From CAIYWZ01 sp964497925 (lineage in GTDB: Bacteria; Pseudomonadota; Alphaproteobacteria; CAIYWZ01): a stretch of DNA of 17,514 bases. The translations under genes were made by a program, and so were the position numbers. The notes under the pieces were generated by a model, which had not been told where the DNA came from, did not search any database, and saw only the letters and a program-made list of their open reading frames with translations. This document shows, piece after piece, positions 1-7,210 of the stretch (positions are counted from its first letter, which is position 1; each line of letters opens with the position of its first letter). The stretch is from contig CAZCFE010000023.1 of the NCBI GenBank assembly GCA_964497925.1, positions 1 through 17,514 of the forward strand, read 5' to 3'.

Positions 1-252
1 CTTGAGCTTCCGAAAGAGCAGCATTTGTTGAAGAGATCAGAGCTTTATCTTGTGAGTCTTTGGCTTGAGCTTCCGAAAGAGCAGCATTTGTTGAAGAGAT
101 CAGAGCTTTATCTTGTGAGTCTTTGGCTTGAGCTTCCGAAAGAGCAGCATTTGTTGAAGAGATCAGAGCTTTATCTTGTGAATCTTTCGCTTGAGCTTCA
201 GAAACAGCAGCACTGGTTGAAGAAGCCAGAGCTTTATCTTCGGAGCTTTTCG
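1..252 (-). repeat. 63-bp tandem repeats encoding an Ala/Ser heptad coiled coil
   Basis: Four consecutive 63-bp units start at 1, 64, 127 and 190, and a degenerate fifth starts at 253. Units 1 and 2 are identical. Unit 3 differs from them at two bases in its last ten. Unit 4 is more diverged. Each unit encodes 21 residues of the giant protein, which is three heptads: AKDSQDK, ALISSTN, AALSEAQ. Ala and Ser recur at fixed heptad positions, and the Ser-every-seven pattern extends back to about base 329. The array continues past the window edge, so the copy number is unknown. Near-identity of the distal units indicates recent duplication or homogenisation. Confidence 0.95.
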
Positions 253-3200
253 CTTGAGCTTCTGAATTTGATGCTTTTGAAGCGGAAGCTTGAGCGCTTA
301 ATGCAGAAGCTTCAGCAGAATCCTTTGAGTGAGCGGCACCAAGGGATGATTGTTCAGCTTGAATTCTTGCATCATGAATGGCTTTAAGTATGCTTACCTG
401 GGATTTTTTTGCAATGTCGATGAGGATGTCTTCCCAATTTGATGTTGAATCGGATAAATAACTATCAGCAGCATCTCTGTTGTCTTGATCTGCAGCCCAA
501 ATAATTCCGGAACGCTTATCAGCAGGGTATGGGAGTTTATTCAAGAAAATATCTAAATTCCCCCATGTTTTTAAAGTAGTGTATTGTGTAAGTGCTATTC
601 TGGATTCATCTGCCGTGGCTCCTGTGACAAGATCATATGCCATTATTCCAGCATTTTTATAATCATTTAATGCTTTTTCAATATCGCGCCATGTGATAAG
701 ACCAATTAGAATGCGATCACGCAGTGCTTCATCGACCAAGTCCGCATGTGAAGGATTACTTATATACCATGTTCGTGCAGCTGCTTGGTCAGCCATATTT
801 AATCTTAAAGCTATATTGCTTTCAAATACATTTCCCCCGCCAATTGACATATATCCTACTTCGAGCAAATCTTTGATGTTGTTCCAAGAATATTTTCCAG
901 AAGAAGGAAGAGTTGAGGCATTTGCTTTCACCTCATTGCCCGATATCAAAAGCCAAGATAATGCGCTTCTTGAGTCTTGTGGTGTTTGCATAAGATCAAA
1001 GAAATTGACTTTGTTTACAAGGTTTAATGATATATAACTTTCTATGATTGACCTCATTTGTGACCATGAAGTCAACTTTTCAAGTAAATTTGTTTCTTGA
1101 ATGACAGTCAGAATTGCATTATTTGGATTTGCCACATAATCGGCAAGAAGTGCTCTTTTTTGTGAATTCGTGTGAGAAAGACTGAATAATAAGGCTGTGA
1201 TTTCACTTCCAATAACAGCAGAATTGGCTAGGTCGCTTCTTCTTTCGTTTGGGGTACTACTTAAATGAAGGGCAATATCGCCAACTTGTGCATAATCTTT
1301 TAAAACCTTAGAGATATCTGCCCATGAAGATAAGCCTTCTAATATATGTAAACCATGAACAGTTTCAAATATATCTCTATTGAGGTCTGATAAATAGCTG
1401 GCAAGTGATTCCCCATTAAGCCCTAAATCAAACATAGCTTGGCTATCATCGACGCTTATTGACTTATAATTTTTAAGTATTTCTCTTGCATTTTCTCCTG
1501 ATGAAGAACCAAGAATAGTACCATTATGTCTGTTGTCAATTAAGAACATATAATTATTAATTGTTTCTCGAGCAGTTGTCCAGTCTATCCCAGAAAAGAA
1601 ATTATGTGTCCCACTTTTCATAATGTTATAAGCATAAAGACGGGGAGCATCTTCAAAATACGCAAGTATTTGAGCACTTATGATAGGATCATTTTGATAT
1701 CCAAAATCAGTTGCAATTTGTGAAAGATCAGAACTTAAATTATTTCCAATCATTGTTTTGATAGCAATGACCATTTTAGCGATATCATTTGCGCTGTCAA
1801 TAAATACCGCTCCTGGATTGGAGCGTAAATTGATCATCAAAATATCACTTGAATCTACGCCAGATGAGGATAACTCATTGATTAGATCTTTTTTATTAAG
1901 TGTTTTGAACAAGTCTTTGACATTTAAAGCATGAAACATTGAAAAATTTTGCTTGTAAAATTCAAGAAGATCTTTAGCGGTTGTCCCATGGGCGCGAAGA
2001 AGCCCTGAACCAAGAAGTGCGTTCAAGTCTTTGTTATTAAATGCATCATAAAAGGTATTAATCATCATAATGCGATCATCTAACGAAATAATTCCAGAAA
2101 GAAGACTGGGCTGTCCTGGTATTTCATTTGATGCCAATACACTGAATTTTTCTTTATTTGAAGTGAGCCAAGATAAAATATCACGCGCATTTTTTGCTGT
2201 AAAAATATCCAAGGCTTTTTCAAGGTAAGTGTATGACTGAAGGCTTGCATAATTGATAATAGATGTTTTGATTTCATCTAAAGAAGCAAGATTAAAGAAA
2301 TCATGATTGGTGTTCATCATTAGATCATAAACTTTAAGCATATTTTCATCAGCAAAGAAAGATGCAATTTGTCCTTGATCAAGGTTTTGAAAATCAAGCT
2401 TAATGCTTTCAATTGTAGAGGCTATTTTATTAGAAGATAATTTGCGAATAGTGTCAATTCTGTCAGATGCCGTCACATCGTTTGCAAGGTCGACTGTTAA
2501 TGCGTTTTGGCGTATATCAACATTTATCATCTTGATTTGAGCAAGTCCTATAATTGGATCTTTGCAAAGCAGATTTGCAACAATTTCCCCCATATTTTCA
2601 AGGCTCATGTTAATGAGAAGCCCTTTTTTTTCAAGCTCTGTTTTAAGTGGTTGATAACTTGAGAATAATTGGGCGAATTTGCTTTGATCGTTTATGGCCC
2701 AAATTTGAAAAGCCTTTTTTCGATCTTGGGATAGTTCAAGATAGTTTTTTAAACCGTATAGTAAGGCTGCGTTTTGAACTTTAATGTTTTTTGGAACTTG
2801 AATGTATAAATCAAGGGTTGGAATAATTTGGCTCCAATTATAAATTTGATCAAAAGATTTTCTTGCGTGCAAATCTGAAAATGCTTCTTTTTGATCTTGT
2901 GAAAAATTGCTATAAATTTCAAGACCAAGGCTTCTTACTTTTGCTTGATCATTTACAGGTGTTGCAAGAAGGGTGTTTGCAAGAAAGACCACTTTTTCCC
3001 ATGATCCATCAAGAGGGATAGATTTTAGAACTCCTTTTTGTTGTGATGTTAAAGCCATATATCGATCAAGGCCAAACTGTAAAATTTCTTCTTGAATGGA
3101 GGGATCAATTTCTTGATAAGCTGCAATTTTTGCATTTGCATCAGCCCAGTTTGAAGATTTATCGAGGGCATTTTTTGAATTTAAAATAGAAAATTCAAAA

Positions 3201-5413
3201 GAGATTGAATTTTCATATCCATCAAGGCCAAGATCTAAAACTTTTTGTATATCCAATGCATTTATGCTTGAATATTTCTGAATTTGAGTATTTACTGTTT
3301 CCCAATCATCCCCCAAAATCCCTCTTGAATTTAATACAGAAAATGCATCTTTAGTTGCCTCGCTATATTCCATAATTCCAAGTTCCATGGCTTTTTGACG
3401 GTCGTTCAAAGGAACATTTAAGTAAATATCAATCATAGTTTGTTGTTCTGATAAAATAGTTGCATCAGAAAGGTTCAAAGCTTGATATGCTTGAATTCTT
3501 TCAATCCCTTTTTCGGGATCTGTAAAATACGCCCGATTGTCCGTAGTTGTAAAGGTTGAGTAAATGGAATTTATTTGTGCACTGATAGCAAATTCAAGAG
3601 CTGTTTTTTTAGCGTCCCATGAAAAAAGAGGCGCAACTGTGTGATCTATAACTCTTTGACGCAATTTTTCTTTCCCATCTTGCGCAGCCCATGCCATGGC
3701 AAGACGTGCGTCTGATCCGGTTAAATTGGACATTAAATCTGTAAAAAATGATTGAGTTGATAATTTTTGATAGTTGCGATAAACAGCGTGTTTATCTGCC
3801 CAGGTTGAAAGACCAGAGAAATAATCATGTGGAATATTATAGAGTGCCTCTGCGTTTGCAACACCAAAAGCCAAAGCATCTTTTACGTCAGAACTTAAAT
3901 TTTGAATTAAAAATGATCTTTTTGAAGAATCGATTATAATATAGTTTGCAAGAGCATCTTGCTTATTTTGAGCTGTTCCGTTTGAGATGATATTTGTTCT
4001 TGTGTTTGCGTCTGTTGAATTCCAATTGGATAAAACTGTAAGTTTATCACTCCAGCTTGAAAGTCCGTTGAAAAGGCCAAATGAGATAAGTTGTTCAAAG
4101 CTGGATCTTTGCTCAGGAGTAGAAGCTTGATACCAAGCAAAAGCCATTGCTTGATTAGATGCATCTAGCTCATCAAAATATTTTTTATCAGATAGCGTTC
4201 CAAACAATGTTAGGTTTGCAAGTTTTTCACTCCATCCAGAGCTTGAAATTGAAGATTTTACAAAGTTTGCAAGCAAAGCCTCATTTCCTGGCATCCAAGC
4301 AAGGGCATCTTTGTATTCTGCTTGCGCAATATTAGCAAATAGACCGTTTTGAACAGCTCCTTTATATGATGTCCACAGTCTTTCAATTTCATTGATTCTG
4401 TCTGAAACGGTCGCTGTTGTTGCAAACTTTGGAGCTGTTATAACATTTAAAACAGATTTAAGCTGCAACACTTCTTCTTCTGAAAGGCTTTTATTAGAAG
4501 GCTTGTCAACTGCTGTTTGAGGAAGACTGTAGAGCATATTCATGAAACGGACTTGATTGATTACTGAAAGACCATTGGATAAAGGAGATGCATAAGCTTC
4601 AAACCAAGTCAAATCTTGCGAGCGCGCGCCAATTTTAATTAATATTTCCTGCGCATCAATTAATTCATCTTGTGATTGAAAAGTTAAATTTCCAGAAATG
4701 TAGTTTATCACATTGAGTAGGTTTTCTTGAGGAAGCGTTATGTATTTTTCAACAAGGGCCATGCGTGATTGAGCAGAAGTTCTTGATTTTATTTCATCTT
4801 CAAGAATTTCTAAAAATGCAATATCTTCATATTCATTACAAATACTTGAAAAATCTAATGCCTTAGATAAATCAAAAGTTTCTTCCTGGAAAATATAATT
4901 TTTTAGAAAATCTTTAGCTTTTTCTGAGGTTCCCATTGCAAGTTCTAATTTTGCCATGACTTCATCGTAGCTGCTAAATTGTTCTAAAGATTTATGTAAC
5001 ACTTGAGAGAAATTGATAATGGATTTTATATTAGAGCTATTTAAAATATTTTTCTTTGCAGAAAGATCGCTTTTTTTATCGCCAGATCTTGGGAATAAGC
5101 TTAAATTTTGAGCAGCAATAACGCTTTCTTTTATGTTTTTACCTTGGATGTTTGAAATTGCATCAAGGCATGTTCTTTTGACTTCAGGATCTGTAATGGC
5201 GTCTAATATGACTTTAACTTCTGGAATTTGATAGGTGGATGAAATGATTTTCCATGATATTTCGCTAACAGACTCAGGATAGTGATTGTCGGTGATGAAT
5301 TTTTGAAATATGGGATTGCTTGAATTCCATTGACTTTCAAGAGGAATGTCTGCTCCCAAAACTCCATTTTCAAGAATTGCAGTTGTTAATAGCGAGTAGG
5401 TTAGCTTATTCAT
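1..5413 (-). CDS. Giant exported repeat protein, C-terminus beyond window (partial)
   Basis: I do not recognise this gene. I read one frame without a stop from the ATG at 5413 to base 1, at least 1,804 residues. The start is backed by AAGGGAG eight bases upstream. Residues 1 to about 21 look like a signal peptide (MNKL, a short hydrophobic stretch, then VLGA before Asp), so export is likely but the h-region is weak. Residues about 390-1680 are mostly helical and carry at least 15 copies of a divergent motif, Trp-[Ser/Ala]-x(5)-[Leu/Ile]-x-x-[Tyr/Leu], with Trp at 394, 454, 538, 599, 704, 756, 805, 860, 1278, 1364, 1450, 1510, 1575, 1617 and 1660. Several are separated by a second segment of the type Asp-x-Arg-x-Ala-Leu-Ser-Trp. 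From about residue 1690 an Ala/Ser heptad coiled coil begins and runs out of the window. No enzymatic motif is visible. A surface fibre or secreted host-interaction protein is an inference. It follows sdhB but has its own promoter candidate. Confidence 0.88.
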   Translation of the reverse strand, partial: MNKLTYSLLTTAILENGVLGADIPLESQWNSSNPIFQKFITDNHYPESVSEISWKIISSTYQIPEVKVILDAITDPEVKRTCLDAISNIQGKNIKESVIAAQNLSLFPRSGDKKSDLSAKKNILNSSNIKSIINFSQVLHKSLEQFSSYDEVMAKLELAMGTSEKAKDFLKNYIFQEETFDLSKALDFSSICNEYEDIAFLEILEDEIKSRTSAQSRMALVEKYITLPQENLLNVINYISGNLTFQSQDELIDAQEILIKIGARSQDLTWFEAYASPLSNGLSVINQVRFMNMLYSLPQTAVDKPSNKSLSEEEVLQLKSVLNVITAPKFATTATVSDRINEIERLWTSYKGAVQNGLFANIAQAEYKDALAWMPGNEALLANFVKSSISSSGWSEKLANLTLFGTLSDKKYFDELDASNQAMAFAWYQASTPEQRSSFEQLISFGLFNGLSSWSDKLTVLSNWNSTDANTRTNIISNGTAQNKQDALANYIIIDSSKRSFLIQNLSSDVKDALAFGVANAEALYNIPHDYFSGLSTWADKHAVYRNYQKLSTQSFFTDLMSNLTGSDARLAMAWAAQDGKEKLRQRVIDHTVAPLFSWDAKKTALEFAISAQINSIYSTFTTTDNRAYFTDPEKGIERIQAYQALNLSDATILSEQQTMIDIYLNVPLNDRQKAMELGIMEYSEATKDAFSVLNSRGILGDDWETVNTQIQKYSSINALDIQKVLDLGLDGYENSISFEFSILNSKNALDKSSNWADANAKIAAYQEIDPSIQEEILQFGLDRYMALTSQQKGVLKSIPLDGSWEKVVFLANTLLATPVNDQAKVRSLGLEIYSNFSQDQKEAFSDLHARKSFDQIYNWSQIIPTLDLYIQVPKNIKVQNAALLYGLKNYLELSQDRKKAFQIWAINDQSKFAQLFSSYQPLKTELEKKGLLINMSLENMGEIVANLLCKDPIIGLAQIKMINVDIRQNALTVDLANDVTASDRIDTIRKLSSNKIASTIESIKLDFQNLDQGQIASFFADENMLKVYDLMMNTNHDFFNLASLDEIKTSIINYASLQSYTYLEKALDIFTAKNARDILSWLTSNKEKFSVLASNEIPGQPSLLSGIISLDDRIMMINTFYDAFNNKDLNALLGSGLLRAHGTTAKDLLEFYKQNFSMFHALNVKDLFKTLNKKDLINELSSSGVDSSDILMINLRSNPGAVFIDSANDIAKMVIAIKTMIGNNLSSDLSQIATDFGYQNDPIISAQILAYFEDAPRLYAYNIMKSGTHNFFSGIDWTTARETINNYMFLIDNRHNGTILGSSSGENAREILKNYKSISVDDSQAMFDLGLNGESLASYLSDLNRDIFETVHGLHILEGLSSWADISKVLKDYAQVGDIALHLSSTPNERRSDLANSAVIGSEITALLFSLSHTNSQKRALLADYVANPNNAILTVIQETNLLEKLTSWSQMRSIIESYISLNLVNKVNFFDLMQTPQDSRSALSWLLISGNEVKANASTLPSSGKYSWNNIKDLLEVGYMSIGGGNVFESNIALRLNMADQAAARTWYISNPSHADLVDEALRDRILIGLITWRDIEKALNDYKNAGIMAYDLVTGATADESRIALTQYTTLKTWGNLDIFLNKLPYPADKRSGIIWAADQDNRDAADSYLSDSTSNWEDILIDIAKKSQVSILKAIHDARIQAEQSSLGAAHSKDSAEASALSAQASASKASNSEAQAKSSEDKALASSTSAAVSEAQAKDSQDKALISSTNAALSEAQAKDSQDKALISSTNAALSEAQAKDSQDKALISSTNAALSEAQ

Positions 5414-5494
5414 AATTTTTTCTCCCTTAATGATTCTTTATTTAAAAGTCAATAACGATCCTAAAATGACCACTAAAAGGGACTGTCTCAAAAC

Positions 5495-5523
5495 ATTCTA
5501 AATATTCTCTTAATTTATGTGAA
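5495..5523 (-). promoter_or_regulatory. Candidate sigma-70 promoter for the giant repeat protein gene
   Basis: On the minus strand TTCACA (5523-5518) is followed by a 17-bp spacer and TAGAAT (5500-5495). Each hexamer is one mismatch from consensus. Transcription would begin near 5488 and leave a leader of about 75 nt before the ATG at 5413. The region between sdhB and this gene is otherwise AT-rich, and I see no convincing terminator for sdhB in it. Confidence 0.5.
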
Positions 5524-5550
5524 AAAATATTAAAAAAATGTTTTATAAAG

Positions 5551-6279
5551 TTAATCAGCAGATGAAAATGAATGAAGTTCCTTGATTTTTCCAATTGCCT
5601 TGGCAGGATTCAATCCTTTTGGGCAAGTGTTTGTACAATTCATGATAGTTCGGCAACGATAAAGTTTGAATTTATCATTAAGGCGGCTGAGTCTTTCTTC
5701 TTTTCTTGAATCTCTTGAGTCTTGAATGAATCTGGTGGCTTGAAGCAGAGTTGCAGGACCTAGATATTTGTCAGGGTTCCACCAATAGCTTGGGCAGCTT
5801 GTTGTGCAACAAAAGCATAGCACGCATTCCCATAAACCATCAAGTTTGGCTCTTTCTTCTGGTGACTGAAGACGCTCTTTCAAGGGGTTTTGAATATTTT
5901 CCTCATCAATCCAAGGGGAGATACTTTTATGCTGAAGATAGGCTTGTTTGAGCTCAGGGACAAGGTCTTTAACTACAGGCATGTGGGGTAGGGGGTTGAT
6001 GTGGATCTCTCCTTTGGATGAGGAACATTCTTCAATTGGTTTGATGCACGCAAGTGTATTTTTCCCCGCAACATTCATGGCGCAGCTTCCGCAAACACCT
6101 TCTCTGCAGCTTCGTCTAAACGTGAGTGTGGGGTCAATTTCATTTTTGATGTATAACAATGCATCTAAGACCATAGGTCCAGATTTCAAGATATCAATGG
6201 TGAAAGTATCGTATGATGGGGCGCTTTTTGTATCTGGATTGTATCTATAAACTTTAAATGTTTTTAAATTTTCTTTCAT
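5551..6279 (-). CDS. sdhB: Succinate dehydrogenase iron-sulfur subunit
   Basis: This is the iron-sulfur subunit of succinate:quinone oxidoreductase (complex II, TCA cycle). It passes electrons from the SdhA flavin to quinone on the cytoplasmic face of the inner membrane. All three cluster sites are intact in the 242 residues. The [2Fe-2S] ligands are C58, C63, C66 and C78 in the CREGVCGSCAMN region. The [4Fe-4S] and [3Fe-4S] ligands come from CVLCFCCTTSCP (152-163) and CRTIMNCTNTCPKG (209-222). The ATG at 6279 is preferred over an in-frame TTG at 6291, because the TTG lies inside dapF and GGGGGT precedes the ATG. The gene begins 2 bases after the dapF stop, so the two are co-transcribed and probably translationally coupled. 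Oddly, sdhC, sdhD and sdhA are not adjacent, although sdhCDAB is the usual alphaproteobacterial cluster. Confidence 0.96.
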   Translation of the reverse strand: MKENLKTFKVYRYNPDTKSAPSYDTFTIDILKSGPMVLDALLYIKNEIDPTLTFRRSCREGVCGSCAMNVAGKNTLACIKPIEECSSSKGEIHINPLPHMPVVKDLVPELKQAYLQHKSISPWIDEENIQNPLKERLQSPEERAKLDGLWECVLCFCCTTSCPSYWWNPDKYLGPATLLQATRFIQDSRDSRKEERLSRLNDKFKLYRCRTIMNCTNTCPKGLNPAKAIGKIKELHSFSSAD

Positions 6280-6281
6280 TT

Positions 6282-7145
6282 TTACCCCCAAATTCCAATA
6301 TCAATTACGCCTGTAAAGGTTGTTGAAACAATTGATTTTACCCATACTTGTGATCCGGTTACCAAAACTCTAAGATTTCCGCCATCAAGCGCGCATTCAA
6401 TATGTTCATTTTCTTGAAAAAGACCGCGTTTTATAGCGCACACAACAGCAGCTGCGGCTCCATATGAACATCCTGGGCTAATCCCTACATTTTTTTCCCA
6501 CGCACGAATTCTAAGCGATGTTTGATCGATTTCCTGAGCTAAGATAACGTTTGCACGTTTTGCAAAAAGGGTGTGATGCTCGAGATGGCTTCCTAAATAA
6601 TCAAGAGGTATATGTTCAAGTTGTGAAGTAAAAAAAACCATGTGTGGCTTTAACAGATGTATGACAGAGGGTGTTTTTAATGGTCCAAGGTCGATGGGGG
6701 CATACAGAGTATCAACTTCATGGGTCAGAGGAATTTCATCCCATTTAAAAGACGGGTTTTCAAATTTAACGGCAATTTCTTTTCCGCAAACAGTTGCTTC
6801 ATAAACGCCTGTATGTGTTTCGATATGAATGGAATTCAGTTTTGTTTCTTGGAGCAGTAACCCTGCAACACATCTGATATTGTTGCTGCAAACATTGTTA
6901 ATGGACCCATTGCTGTTACTCACCTCAATTGCCACATCGGCATTTGGATTTGTAGGAGGATGAAGGGTGATGACTTGGTCAGAACCCACTCCAAGGCGTC
7001 TGTTAGCAATATTAGATCTGATGGTGGATGTTAAAATAATAGGACTTTCCCTTAAATCCATGATGATAAAGTCATTCCCAAGTGTTTGCATTTTTACAAA
7101 AGGGATTAAGCGAGTTTTTATCATATTAATTCTAACATCTTTCAT
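6282..7145 (-). CDS. dapF: Diaminopimelate epimerase, divergent
   Basis: DapF interconverts LL- and meso-diaminopimelate for lysine and peptidoglycan synthesis, using two opposing cysteines. The protein has 287 residues, normal for the family. Family landmarks are QTLGNDFIIMDL (20-31), RRLGVGSDQ (49-57), SNSNGS with C86 (76-86), RANV (197-200) and WEKNVG with C226 (216-226). Both catalytic cysteines are present, but their surroundings are unusual. The first reads CSNNIRC where most DapF have CGNxxRC, and the second reads GCSYGA where the family has ACGxGA. The usual GNPH stretch reads LKPH (165-168). The start at 7145 has only a weak purine-rich site; an internal ATG eight codons in is possible. 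A promoter lies just upstream. Either substrate binding has drifted under relaxed selection, or the enzyme acts on a related substrate; I favour a working but divergent DapF. Confidence 0.88.
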   Translation of the reverse strand: MKDVRINMIKTRLIPFVKMQTLGNDFIIMDLRESPIILTSTIRSNIANRRLGVGSDQVITLHPPTNPNADVAIEVSNSNGSINNVCSNNIRCVAGLLLQETKLNSIHIETHTGVYEATVCGKEIAVKFENPSFKWDEIPLTHEVDTLYAPIDLGPLKTPSVIHLLKPHMVFFTSQLEHIPLDYLGSHLEHHTLFAKRANVILAQEIDQTSLRIRAWEKNVGISPGCSYGAAAAVVCAIKRGLFQENEHIECALDGGNLRVLVTGSQVWVKSIVSTTFTGVIDIGIWG

Positions 7146-7168
7146 TTTTTATTTTCTTTTCAAATTTG

Positions 7169-7197
7169 ATTATGGAAAGAAAAGGTGCCTTCGTCAA
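7169..7197 (-). promoter_or_regulatory. Promoter for dapF-sdhB
   Basis: On the minus strand TTGACG (7197-7192), a 17-bp spacer and CATAAT (7174-7169) form a near-consensus sigma-70 promoter. It ends 24 bases before the dapF ATG and begins 14 bases after the subtilase stop. dapF-sdhB can therefore be expressed independently of the subtilase. No hairpin terminator is visible in the 65-bp gap. Confidence 0.6.
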
Positions 7198-7210
7198 TTT
7201 TTATCTTTTA

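Noticed and set aside
25..387. A 120-codon plus-strand frame with repeated Leu/Ser/Glu units
   Set aside because: It is the reverse complement of the 63-bp repeats of the giant gene. Its periodicity is inherited from the coding repeat, and it has no ribosome binding site.
5474..5495. GGGACTGTCTCAAAA-like sequence upstream of the giant gene, similar to ends of some insertion sequences
   Set aside because: Only one end is present, with no partner inverted repeat, transposase or target duplication nearby.
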